8,836 bases of DNA. It comes from Candidatus Brocadiaceae bacterium (GTDB lineage Bacteria > Planctomycetota > Brocadiia > SM23-32). Within the stretch, counting starts at the first letter, position 1. Each line of letters starts with the position of its first letter. The notes beneath the pieces were generated by a model. It had not been told where the DNA came from. It searched no databases and saw only the letters and a list, made by a program, of their open reading frames with translations. The stretch lies in assembly GCA_030615435.1 (NCBI GenBank), contig JAUWZH010000100.1, positions 1 to 8,836 on the forward strand, read 5' to 3'. A program made the position numbers and the translations under genes. Positions 1 through 6,508 of the stretch are shown in pieces.

Positions 1-1
1 G

Positions 2-3000
2 GAGGCCTTTTCGGCGAGGCGCGTGAGCGCGGCGGGCGGGATTGTCGCCGCCCTCAGCGGAGGGCACGGAGCCGACGCGGAGGAAGCGGCGGAGCAGTTC
101 TCCCGGGCCGTCCTCTCGCCTTTCCGCGGGCACCTGGAGGAGCCGACGAAGCGCCTCTACCTCGCCTGCCCGCCGCAGCTCAGCGCGGTGCCCTGGTGCG
201 AGCTGCCACTGTTCGGGGAGCCGCTGGGGGAGCGACTTCAGGTTGCTTTCCTCGGCGGCCCGTCGGATCTGACGGTCGCCTTCGAGCTCAAGGGTTACGG
301 GCGGGACTCGTTGCTGATTTGCCGGGGGTGGCCCGAAGGCGTGGAGGTGGCGGGAGAGGGACCCGCCGATGGGGGGACCGTCGTCCTGGACGCCTCACGC
401 GTTGATCGGAGGCGGCTGCTGGAGGCGGCGGCCTACCAGGATTTTCTGTGGTTTTCCAATCCCGTGGTCTTGTGCCGCGAGGAACCTGCCGCGAGCTACC
501 TTGAGCTTCCGTCGGCCCTCGGGAGGCTAGCGGGCCTTGACGTGAGCGACCTGTCAGGGCTGGGCAGCCGGGCCGCCTGCGCGGCCTTTGCGAGCCTGCC
601 CGGGGTGGCGTGGCGTGCGGGCCACCATGCGGCGCTGTGCGTCTTCACGCGGGCCGTCGCCGCCGGTGGTGTGCCAACGGTGATCTACGGCACCGCGGAT
701 GTGCCGCAGGAGGTGCGCCGGGGGTTCTGGGATGCCTGCCTAGAGGGGCTGCGCACGCTGCCGCCGGGCGAGGCGTGCAGGCGGGCCCTCGCCGATGTCC
801 CGCCCGTGCATCGGAGGCATTTCCGCCTCTACGGTTTTCTCGGAATGAACGAGGAGGAATATGCCCAGTACGGCAAGCTCGAGTTCAACGACCGCTTCCG
901 CGCGGCGAAAAAGCAGATGGAGGCAGGGGAGCTGGAGCGGGCAGCGAGTGGCTTCCTGAACCTGTGGCACATGGCGCAGGCTCTGGAGTTTCGGGCGCAG
1001 GACCAGAGACTGACCGTCCTGGCGAACGTCCAGCAGTACCTGATACGGTGCTGGTCGGGGCTCGGCGATTACGAGCGGGCGGCACGGCATCAGAGGCTGC
1101 GCCTGGACTACCTGGCACGGCACGGCGCCTTTCCGCCACGGGCGCTCGGGCTGGAGCGCCAGTCGCTCGGTGCTCTCCTTACCAGGGCCGAGCGCTTCCA
1201 GGAGGCGGTGGCTGCCTACCGCCGCAGCATCGAGCTCCTGGAAGTCCACGGGCAGGACGAGGACATGGCGAAAGCGCTCGGCGAGCTCGGCAAGAGCTTC
1301 GACAGGGCGGCCGAGTACGATGAGGCGCTGCAGAGCTTCCGGGCGGCGCTCGAACAATACGAGCAGGTGCAGGACGAAGTCGGCGTGGCCCGGCAGCTCC
1401 GGCGCATCGGCGCCCTGTCGCTGAGCAGGCTCAACCTTCCGATGCGCGCCGAGGGGCACTTCCGGCAGGCCCTCAAGAGGTTCGAGCAGCAGGAAGACCA
1501 GGAGGGGGTCGTCGGGACCACGATGGACATCGGGCTGTGTCGCCGGCACGTCGGGGACTTTCCCGGCGCCCTGGAGTCCTTCGAGAAGGCCCTCGATGCC
1601 TCCCGCCGCCATGGACTGTCGGCTCAGGAGGCCCGGGCACTCACGGAAATCGCCGGCACCCGCTGGTTCCAGGGCGACTATCAGGCGGCTTTCCAGTGTG
1701 TGCACGCCTCGAACGAACTCGCCCGCAGGTTGGGTTCGGCCTTTCAACTGAACGTGAATTATCAGCTCCTGGGGTTGATCTACTGGGAGCTGAACGATTT
1801 CGAGAAGGCCCACCGGGCGCTGGACGAAGCGATTGAGCACGCCCGCCGGGCCGAGATGCCGCTGGAGGTGGCGAGCGCCTACAACAACCGGGGCATCGTC
1901 CTGCGGCGGCAGGGAAACTACGAGCGGGCGCTGGAGTTCTTCCACAGCGCGCTTGCCCTGGACCAGCGCCTGCGCAGTCGCTGGGGGCAGGGTTACGACT
2001 ACCGCAACATCGGCGTCACGCTGCACCGGATGGGGCGGTACGAAGAAGCCGCCGATCACCTCGTGCGCGCCGTGCAGCTCTGCGAGGAGATTGACGACGC
2101 CGTCAACCTGGCAAAGGCGCTCTTCCACCTCGGGAACCTGCGCCTGAGTCAGGGACGGCTCGAAGAGGCCGGGCCGACCCTGCGGAGCTCCCTCGAACGA
2201 GCCCGGGCGGTCTACCTGCCGGAAGTTGAGTGGCGCGCACTGAGGGCCCTCGGCCTTCTGCATCGCCGCAAGAACGATCAGACGAAGGCGCTGGAGCTGC
2301 TCAAAGAGGCCGTTGCGGTAGTCGAAGGGCTCCGCGGCGGCCTGAAGGTGGAGGAATTCCGCAGCGGGTTCCTCAGCGACAAGATGGACCTCTACGAGGA
2401 CACCGTCGCGCTTCTGCTGGAGATGGGACGCTCCGAGGAAGCCTTTGCTTACGGCGAGCGGTCGCGCTCGCGGAACTTCCTTGACATCCTGGCCGGGCAG
2501 TCCTTCGAGCTCAAGAGCGAGCGGGAAAGGAAGCTCTACGGCTCCCAGCAGGAGCTGGGCCGCGAGATCCGGGCCCTCGCCGAGGCTGCCCGCCGCGAGA
2601 GCGACCCCGAGGTGCGGCAGGAGTTGCAGGGCCGGCTCGAGCGCCAGCGGGAGCAGTACGCCGACCTCCTCGTGCGCATCCGGGCGCTCAACCCGCAGCT
2701 CTCCAGCTTCGTCACCGTCGAAGTGGCCGACCTCCCGACACTGTTCCGGCTCCTCGGCAAGGAGGCCACCCTGGTGGTTTATTACCTGATGGACGAGGAG
2801 CTGGCGATCTGGGTGCTGCGGGACGGCGCTCTGCACCTGCGTCGCGTGAAGGTTGACCGTGGGCGGCTCGCCGAGCAGATCAAGACCTACCGCCTGATGG
2901 TGCAGAAGCGGGAACTCCTCGGGCCTGTGCGCTCCGCATCGAAGGCGCTCTACGAGCGTCTTGTGGCTCCCGTGGCCGGGCTGCTGGAAGGCAGCGAGGT

Positions 3001-3808
3001 GATCGGCATCGTGCCGCATCGCGCCCTGCATTACCTCTCGTTCGCCTCTCTCTACGACGGGCAGGAGTACCTGGTCGAGCGCTATCCCCTGTTTTGCGTG
3101 CCCAGCGCCAGCGTGCTTCCGCACTCGCTGAGCGAGAGGCCCGAGCGGGCGCCCGAGAGACGCGGGCTCAGGGTGCTCGCCGTGGGGAACCCGGACGTCG
3201 GGGACCCGGCTTATGAACTGCCTTTCAGCGAGAAGGAGGTGCTGAGCCTGAGGCGGAGCTTCGTGCACGTGACGGCGCTGACCGGCGAGGCGGCGACGGA
3301 GAAATGGGTGGCGGAACACATAGAGGAGTTCGACGTCGTTCACTTCGGCGCCCATGGCCATTTCGACAGCGTCAACCCCCTGTTCAGTGCGCTCATGCTC
3401 GCCCCGGACCCCGAGGAGCAGGACGACGGCATCCTGGAGATGCACGAGGTGAGCGGCCTCCGGATAAATGCCGAACTGGTTACCCTCAGTGCTTGCCAGT
3501 CGGGGCTGGGCCGGCTGAAGTCCGCCGACGAACTGGTCAGCATGAGCCGGGCGTTCATGTATGCCGGCACGCGGTCCATCCTGAGCACGCTGTGGCGAGT
3601 GGACGATGTTTCGACCTCGCTGCTGGCGAAGCATTTCTACCGCCGTTACGCGGGTCGCACGCTTTCGGGCCGCGAGAAGGAAGCTCGGCCCCTGTCTGCG
3701 AGCAAGGCCGCCAGCCTGCGTCACGCCCAGCTTCAGGTCATGAACGACGGCAAGCACCACCACCCCGTCTATTGGGCAGGCATGATCCTGACCGGTGACT
3801 ACCGGTGA
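2..3808 (+). CDS. TPR-CHAT caspase-like protease with an N-terminal degenerate CHAT domain (5' end probably outside the window)
   Basis: Predicted cytoplasmic cysteine protease of the CHAT (caspase HetF associated with TPRs) family. The frame is open to the window edge. The first GTG (base 23) has no well-spaced ribosome site and begins inside a domain, so the true start is probably upstream. Numbering from that GTG gives: residues 15-277, a degenerate CHAT-like domain; about 289-815, roughly eleven TPRs with the G-D/N-Y/F-x-x-A signature at 348, 390, 430, 470, 511, 551, 591, 631, 671, 711 and 751; 828-890, a charged helical, probably coiled-coil segment; 897-1261, the CHAT domain. The catalytic dyad is visible as His1111 (in HFGAHGHFD) and Cys1158 (in LSACQSG), followed by the family's SRAFMYAG and LWRVDD segments and a C-terminal HPVYWAGMILTG. 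Known CHAT proteases cleave specific partner proteins when the TPR region senses a signal; partner and trigger here are unknown. There is no signal peptide or membrane segment. The domain call is confident; the biological role is not. Confidence 0.93.
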   Translation, partial: EAFSARRVSAAGGIVAALSGGHGADAEEAAEQFSRAVLSPFRGHLEEPTKRLYLACPPQLSAVPWCELPLFGEPLGERLQVAFLGGPSDLTVAFELKGYGRDSLLICRGWPEGVEVAGEGPADGGTVVLDASRVDRRRLLEAAAYQDFLWFSNPVVLCREEPAASYLELPSALGRLAGLDVSDLSGLGSRAACAAFASLPGVAWRAGHHAALCVFTRAVAAGGVPTVIYGTADVPQEVRRGFWDACLEGLRTLPPGEACRRALADVPPVHRRHFRLYGFLGMNEEEYAQYGKLEFNDRFRAAKKQMEAGELERAASGFLNLWHMAQALEFRAQDQRLTVLANVQQYLIRCWSGLGDYERAARHQRLRLDYLARHGAFPPRALGLERQSLGALLTRAERFQEAVAAYRRSIELLEVHGQDEDMAKALGELGKSFDRAAEYDEALQSFRAALEQYEQVQDEVGVARQLRRIGALSLSRLNLPMRAEGHFRQALKRFEQQEDQEGVVGTTMDIGLCRRHVGDFPGALESFEKALDASRRHGLSAQEARALTEIAGTRWFQGDYQAAFQCVHASNELARRLGSAFQLNVNYQLLGLIYWELNDFEKAHRALDEAIEHARRAEMPLEVASAYNNRGIVLRRQGNYERALEFFHSALALDQRLRSRWGQGYDYRNIGVTLHRMGRYEEAADHLVRAVQLCEEIDDAVNLAKALFHLGNLRLSQGRLEEAGPTLRSSLERARAVYLPEVEWRALRALGLLHRRKNDQTKALELLKEAVAVVEGLRGGLKVEEFRSGFLSDKMDLYEDTVALLLEMGRSEEAFAYGERSRSRNFLDILAGQSFELKSERERKLYGSQQELGREIRALAEAARRESDPEVRQELQGRLERQREQYADLLVRIRALNPQLSSFVTVEVADLPTLFRLLGKEATLVVYYLMDEELAIWVLRDGALHLRRVKVDRGRLAEQIKTYRLMVQKRELLGPVRSASKALYERLVAPVAGLLEGSEVIGIVPHRALHYLSFASLYDGQEYLVERYPLFCVPSASVLPHSLSERPERAPERRGLRVLAVGNPDVGDPAYELPFSEKEVLSLRRSFVHVTALTGEAATEKWVAEHIEEFDVVHFGAHGHFDSVNPLFSALMLAPDPEEQDDGILEMHEVSGLRINAELVTLSACQSGLGRLKSADELVSMSRAFMYAGTRSILSTLWRVDDVSTSLLAKHFYRRYAGRTLSGREKEARPLSASKAASLRHAQLQVMNDGKHHHPVYWAGMILTGDYR

Positions 3809-3817
3809 GGGCCGCTT

Positions 3818-3846
3818 TTGACGGGAACGACGCGGTATGCTACTCT
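3818..3846 (+). promoter_or_regulatory. Sigma70-type promoter for the receiver-domain gene
   Basis: TTGACG (3818-3823), a 17-base spacer and TACTCT (3841-3846), with TGC directly before the -10 forming an extended -10. It lies just after the CHAT gene stop, giving a leader of about 50-70 bases before the receiver gene. This suggests that gene can be expressed apart from the protease gene. Confidence 0.6.
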
Positions 3847-3904
3847 GTGCTGACGTCGCCGGCCGAGAACGCTGTGCCGGGCTCGTCTTGGTGCCGAGGG
3901 GCAA

Positions 3905-4321
3905 GTGAGGGGGCCGATCGTGGTTGTTTCCCCACAGCGGGGGGGCAGTTGCCGTCTTCTGTTCGTTGAGGACAATCCCCATGTTATTGATGGTCTCAGA
4001 GACTCCTTTGAGTGGCCGGAATTCGAGTGTGAGGTGGCTCTGGACCTCCGGACGGCGAGGGACATCCTGAGGGAGCGGCGCATGGATGCGGTCGTGGTGG
4101 ACGCAACGGTGGACTCCATGCCGCGTGGGGGCGTGGCGGCGCTGATCAAACAGTTCAAGGCCGCGGACCCTTCCATGAAGGTCGTCATATTCAACGGCGT
4201 GCGCCGGAAGGCCGTACAGCGCCACATGCGGCGACTCGGCGCGGAAGGCTATCTGAGCAAAAGAAGCGACCTGAAGGCCGTCGAGCGCTCCGTGCGTCGG
4301 GTCGTGGGCGGGGAAAGGTGA
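3905..4321 (+). CDS. Single-domain response regulator (receiver/REC domain)
   Basis: Phosphoacceptor receiver domain of two-component or phosphorelay signalling, 138 residues with no output domain. Visible family residues are the acidic pair E22-D23 (in LLFVEDN), the probable phosphorylated Asp66 (in AVVVDATVD) and the conserved Lys119 (in GYLSKR). The switch Thr/Ser that normally ends strand 4 is replaced by Asn97 (in VVIFNG). This may alter how phosphorylation moves the output face, though the phosphorylation site itself is intact. The GTG at 3905 has a GAGGGG only three bases upstream; a GTG at 3920 has GAGGGGG at six bases and is a good alternative start, costing five residues outside the fold. 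No sensor kinase is in view. The domain could relay phosphate or act through protein contact. It lies between a CHAT protease and a convergent phosphoesterase and has its own promoter. Confidence 0.88.
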   Translation: MRGPIVVVSPQRGGSCRLLFVEDNPHVIDGLRDSFEWPEFECEVALDLRTARDILRERRMDAVVVDATVDSMPRGGVAALIKQFKAADPSMKVVIFNGVRRKAVQRHMRRLGAEGYLSKRSDLKAVERSVRRVVGGER

Positions 4322-4327
4322 CCTGCC

Positions 4328-4342
4328 GGCCCGCTGGGGGCC
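4328..4342. terminator. Small hairpin between convergent genes (weak terminator candidate)
   Basis: GGCCC (4328-4332) and GGGCC (4338-4342) can pair around a five-base loop in the 21-base gap between the convergent receiver and phosphoesterase genes. There is no T-rich tract on either side, so it would be at best a weak or Rho-assisted bidirectional stop. Confidence 0.25.
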
Positions 4343-5095
4343 TTACCGGGCGAGAGGCAGAACCCGGAAGAAGGCCACCTCCGCCGGACAGTTCAGACGC
4401 AGGGGCACGATTCCCACACTGCCGAACCCCCTGTTGACGTAGAGTTTCAGCCCCCCGAGCTCGTAGAGTCCGTCGGTGAATCCCCCGTGACCATGTGGCA
4501 GGAGGTGTCGCCACAGCAAGGGCAGCCGCACCTGGCCGCCGTGGGTGTGGCCGCTGAGCACCAGGTCCACGGCCGGGCCGGGGGGCAGAAGTGCCGCCGC
4601 CAGCGGGCTGTGGCACAACAGCACCGAGAACTCTCCCCGTTGCGGGGAGGACTCGAGGGCCGCTTCAATGTCTGCCGAGCCCAGGTTGAGGTCGTCCAGT
4701 CCCATCACTCGCACCTGACCCGCCCGCGTGGTCACCACCTGCGATTCGTTCGCCAGCAGCCTGGCGCCCCAGCCGGCCATCATGGGCCTGAGCCGCCGCA
4801 GCGGCGGCCCAAGTGTGACTTCGCAGTTGCCCCGCACTGCAAACAGGCCGTGGCGGCACCGCAGCAGTGCGAAGAGCCTGGCCGCGCACTCCATCGAGGC
4901 CGGCCGGTCGGTGAGGATGTCTCCGGTGACGAAGACGAAATCCAGCGCGCGCCCGTTGATGGTTTCCACGAGGGATTCGTGTTCGGAGCCCCACCGTCTC
5001 AGGTGCAGGTCGCTGATGTGTGCGAAACTCAGCGGCCTCACGCCCGGGCGAAGGGCGCTGTGGCGCAGTTCTACTTCTTCCACCCTGAATCTCAC
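4343..5095 (-). CDS. Calcineurin-like metallophosphoesterase, YkuE-like
   Basis: Two-metal phosphoesterase of the calcineurin superfamily, 250 residues. Motifs in order: D29-x-H31 (in ISDLHL), GD59 (in VTGDIL), GN90-C91-E (in VRGNCEV), H162 (in LLCHSPL) and G-H183-T-H185-G (in LSGHTHGG), which supply the expected metal ligands. The usual His of GNH(D/E) is Cys91; the same change occurs in some active families with GNCD. The GTG at 5095 was chosen because AGGAGG (5104-5109) sits eight bases upstream, and the protein then opens with the strand typical of this subfamily (RFRVEEVEL). The reading frame stays open to 5503, but that stretch covers the promoter. No signal peptide or membrane segment is visible, so it is probably cytoplasmic. 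Substrate cannot be read from sequence; relatives act on phosphodiesters, nucleotides or lipid phosphates. It is transcribed divergently from the PilZ gene and converges on the receiver gene. Confidence 0.9.
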   Translation of the reverse strand: MRFRVEEVELRHSALRPGVRPLSFAHISDLHLRRWGSEHESLVETINGRALDFVFVTGDILTDRPASMECAARLFALLRCRHGLFAVRGNCEVTLGPPLRRLRPMMAGWGARLLANESQVVTTRAGQVRVMGLDDLNLGSADIEAALESSPQRGEFSVLLCHSPLAAALLPPGPAVDLVLSGHTHGGQVRLPLLWRHLLPHGHGGFTDGLYELGGLKLYVNRGFGSVGIVPLRLNCPAEVAFFRVLPLAR

Positions 5096-5176
5096 GATCG
5101 GAGCCTCCTGCCTTCCCTTCCCGGGGACCTGGCTACTCAGCGCCGCGAGGAGGCGAAACATCCCCTCCGCAGCGGC

Positions 5177-5205
5177 ATTATAGGGGCGTGCAGGAGGCCG
5201 CACAA
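5177..5205 (-). promoter_or_regulatory. Promoter for the metallophosphoesterase gene
   Basis: On the minus strand, a perfect TATAAT (5182 to 5177) lies 17 bases from TTGTGC (5205 to 5200). Transcription would begin near 5170 and give a leader of about 75 bases carrying the AGGAGG site. The -35 is weak (3 of 6), the -10 ideal. Confidence 0.6.
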
Positions 5206-5246
5206 TCGCAGAGAAGAGGTTCGGGAATTGCCGTGCGGAATCACAG

Positions 5247-5266
5247 ATTTTTCTTGCAATTTTTCT
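5247..5266. repeat. 8-bp direct repeat upstream of the PilZ promoter
   Basis: ATTTTTCT occurs at 5247-5254 and again at 5259-5266, start to start 12 bases apart, immediately upstream of the TTGACA at 5268. It stands out as AT-rich in GC-rich surroundings. It may be an UP-like element for RNA polymerase or a binding site for a regulator. Confidence 0.5.
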
Positions 5267-5296
5267 GTTGACAAAGGTAGAATGGTGTGGTAAAGA
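5254..5296 (+). promoter_or_regulatory. Promoter region for the PilZ operon (two overlapping candidates)
   Basis: Candidate A is a perfect TTGACA (5268-5273), 17 bases, then TAAAGA (5291-5296) preceded by TGG as an extended -10. Candidate B is TTGCAA (5254-5259), 18 bases, then TAGAAT (5278-5283), the better -10. Either would give a leader of roughly 145-160 bases before the ATG at 5448. Confidence 0.6.
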
Positions 5297-5321
5297 GCCG
5301 AAGGCAGCGTCGGCAGATGGA

Positions 5322-5340
5322 GAGGGGAAGGGGTCCCCTC
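5322..5340 (+). other. Hairpin in the PilZ mRNA leader
   Basis: GAGGGG (5322-5327) and CCCCTC (5335-5340) form a perfect six-base inverted repeat with a seven-base loop, inside the predicted leader of the PilZ gene. No T tract follows, and no consensus of a cyclic-di-GMP riboswitch is recognisable. A role is not claimed. Confidence 0.35.
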
Positions 5341-5447
5341 GCTCTGCAATACTATGTGGGGCAGGTTGTGCTGTGTGCCCGCGGCTGTTGGACTGGACCT
5401 CGGTGGTGTGAGTGGCAGGACAATCAGCTAGTGGAGGTGCGGGTCTT

Positions 5448-5924
5448 ATGAGGGACGAGCACACGGAGGAAGAACGCCGCAGCCTGGAACGCTTCCCGTG
5501 CAAGGACGTGCGGATGTCCTATTGGCAGGAGGGGGGCTTTCTTGCCGGATTCCTGGGGGGGAAAAAGCAAGAGTCGAAACCTCTTCCGGTGCGGGACATG
5601 AGCCGGCATGGGTTGTGTTTCTTGTCCAGGAAGGAACTGAAGCTGGATCGGGAACTTCGAATGACCATACGTTTGGGACACCGTAAGCCCACCGTCAGGG
5701 CAGGGGGCAGGGTGCTGTGGTGTGGTCTTGGCGAGGGCATCTATCCGTACAAAATAGGGGTCGGCTTCACCCAGGTCAGTCCCCGGAGCTGGGCAATACT
5801 AAAGCGCTTGCCGGATTACTTCCCGCACGAAGAAGCCTGGACCCGCTGGCGCTTCCGCTCGAAAGAGCGGGCGAGTCGTCCCTTTGGGATGTCTGATTCG
5901 TTCCGCGAGTCTCGGCAGGATTAG
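5448..5924 (+). CDS. PilZ-domain protein (probable cyclic-di-GMP receptor)
   Basis: A 158-residue cytoplasmic protein with both halves of the PilZ ligand signature: R11-x3-R15 (in RRSLERF) and D50-M-S52-R-H-G55 (DxSxxG). Alternating strands follow, such as MTIRLG, AGGRVLW and YKIGVGFTQV. In known PilZ proteins these residues wrap a cyclic-di-GMP dimer, so binding is likely. A glycine- and lysine-rich insertion (residues 28-45) lengthens the loop between the first strand and the DxSxxG motif. After the barrel comes a Trp/Arg-rich basic tail with no recognised domain. The ATG at 5448 was chosen because GGAGG (5433-5437) stands ten bases ahead; the in-frame GTG at 5412 lacks a ribosome site. The next gene begins 25 bases downstream, so they are probably cotranscribed. 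There is no effector domain, so it probably acts by protein contact, perhaps with its membrane-protein neighbour (inference). Confidence 0.85.
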   Translation: MRDEHTEEERRSLERFPCKDVRMSYWQEGGFLAGFLGGKKQESKPLPVRDMSRHGLCFLSRKELKLDRELRMTIRLGHRKPTVRAGGRVLWCGLGEGIYPYKIGVGFTQVSPRSWAILKRLPDYFPHEEAWTRWRFRSKERASRPFGMSDSFRESRQD

Positions 5925-5949
5925 GGCGGCGTTTCCAGGGAGCAGTCGC

Positions 5950-6345
5950 GTGGAGCTTATCGCATACCTCTTGGCCTTTCAGCTTTTGTGTGGCAGTTTT
6001 GCCTGTTTTTTGGCTGCGCGCAGGCGCCGCAGCCGCCTGGCCTGGTTTGCTGTGGGAACGCTGGTGCCGGTGTTGGGCGTGCTCCTTGCCCTGAGGGTCA
6101 AGCAATCCACAGGGCGGCGCAGCGCCCCCGGGCCTGGCCGCAAGGCCAAGAGCCCCTCAGGCCGCTCCCGGCCCAGGCGCTGCAGCGGCTCCTACATACC
6201 CGAGTGTCACGGTTGTCCGCATTTTGCCAGGCCACTGTTTGATGCCACCTATGGGGGTTCGAAAAAAGGCCATTGCGGGCTGTTCGGGCGCGACCTTTAC
6301 GTCGAGACGGAAAAGGCGAAGAGCCGGGTGGTGCTGGAGGAGTGA
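5950..6345 (+). CDS. Small membrane protein with two helices and a four-cysteine C-terminal region (unknown function)
   Basis: Not a family I recognise; 131 residues. Two hydrophobic segments (about 3-22 and 30-50) are separated by the basic turn RRRRSR. By the positive-inside rule the turn would be cytoplasmic, leaving both ends outside; the strongly basic linker (51-77) argues for the opposite, so topology is open. The C-terminal region holds Cys78, Cys86, Cys89 and Cys109 (spacing C-x7-C-x2-C-x19-C) with His87, His91 and His108, which suggests zinc or iron-sulfur binding. The GTG at 5950 is favoured because AGGGAG (5937-5942) lies seven bases upstream and translation then starts directly at the first membrane segment. 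An in-frame ATG at 5884 would overlap the PilZ gene and lacks this support. It follows PilZ by 25 bases and probably shares its promoter, hinting at a membrane partner or target of that receptor. Confidence 0.72.
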   Translation: MELIAYLLAFQLLCGSFACFLAARRRRSRLAWFAVGTLVPVLGVLLALRVKQSTGRRSAPGPGRKAKSPSGRSRPRRCSGSYIPECHGCPHFARPLFDATYGGSKKGHCGLFGRDLYVETEKAKSRVVLEE

Positions 6346-6391
6346 GAAACCACCGCCCTGAGGAGTTCTGTTCTTGGGTGAGGTGAGATCG

Positions 6392-6419
6392 TTTGGGCTG
6401 TGGGCACCAAAGGTTTTTT
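6392..6419 (+). terminator. Probable intrinsic terminator after the PilZ/membrane-protein pair
   Basis: TTTGG-GC (6392-6398) pairs with GC-CCAAA (6404-6411, one bulged A at 6406) around a five-base loop, and six T residues follow at 6414-6419. The stem is modest. It sits between the preceding operon and the promoter of the next gene, where a terminator is expected. Confidence 0.45.
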
Positions 6420-6431
6420 CCCGGGGCTCAC

Positions 6432-6460
6432 TTGACGAAGGGCGTTTGCTTTGCTAAAAG
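6432..6460 (+). promoter_or_regulatory. Promoter for the exported HEAT-like protein
   Basis: TTGACG (6432-6437), a 17-base spacer and TAAAAG (6455-6460), with TGC before the -10 as an extended -10. The leader would be about 40 bases and contain GGGGAG just before the start codon. Confidence 0.65.
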
Positions 6461-6508
6461 ATGTCATCGTAGAGGTGGTCTGACAAGGCTCGAAGAGGGG
6501 AGAGACAC

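Larger units (their letters stand above)
5096..5447. other. Divergent intergenic control region
   Basis: This 352-base stretch separates the start of the metallophosphoesterase (minus) from the PilZ gene (plus). It holds a minus-strand promoter near 5177-5205, plus-strand promoter elements at 5254-5296, an AT-rich patch with a direct repeat at 5247-5266, and a PilZ-side leader of about 145 bases. I see no RNA gene in it. The open frames that cross it are extensions or shadows of the neighbours. Confidence 0.6.

Noticed and set aside
2..3808. Link to CRISPR type III-E (Craspase-type TPR-CHAT)
   Set aside because: There is no CRISPR array, Cas gene or gRAMP-like frame in the window, and the architecture with an extra N-terminal CHAT-like domain differs.
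740..4225. A 1161-codon open frame on the minus strand
   Set aside because: It runs antisense to the TPR-CHAT and receiver genes, has no recognisable domain and is explained by codon bias of GC-rich DNA; the plus-strand product has clear domains and catalytic residues.
5303..5447. Cyclic-di-GMP riboswitch in the PilZ leader
   Set aside because: No consensus segment of the known classes can be recognised; only a simple six-base hairpin is present.
5096..5503. N-terminal extension of the metallophosphoesterase to 386 residues
   Set aside because: The extension crosses a perfect minus-strand TATAAT and the divergent PilZ start, while a GTG with an ideal AGGAGG marks a start at 5095 that fits the family.
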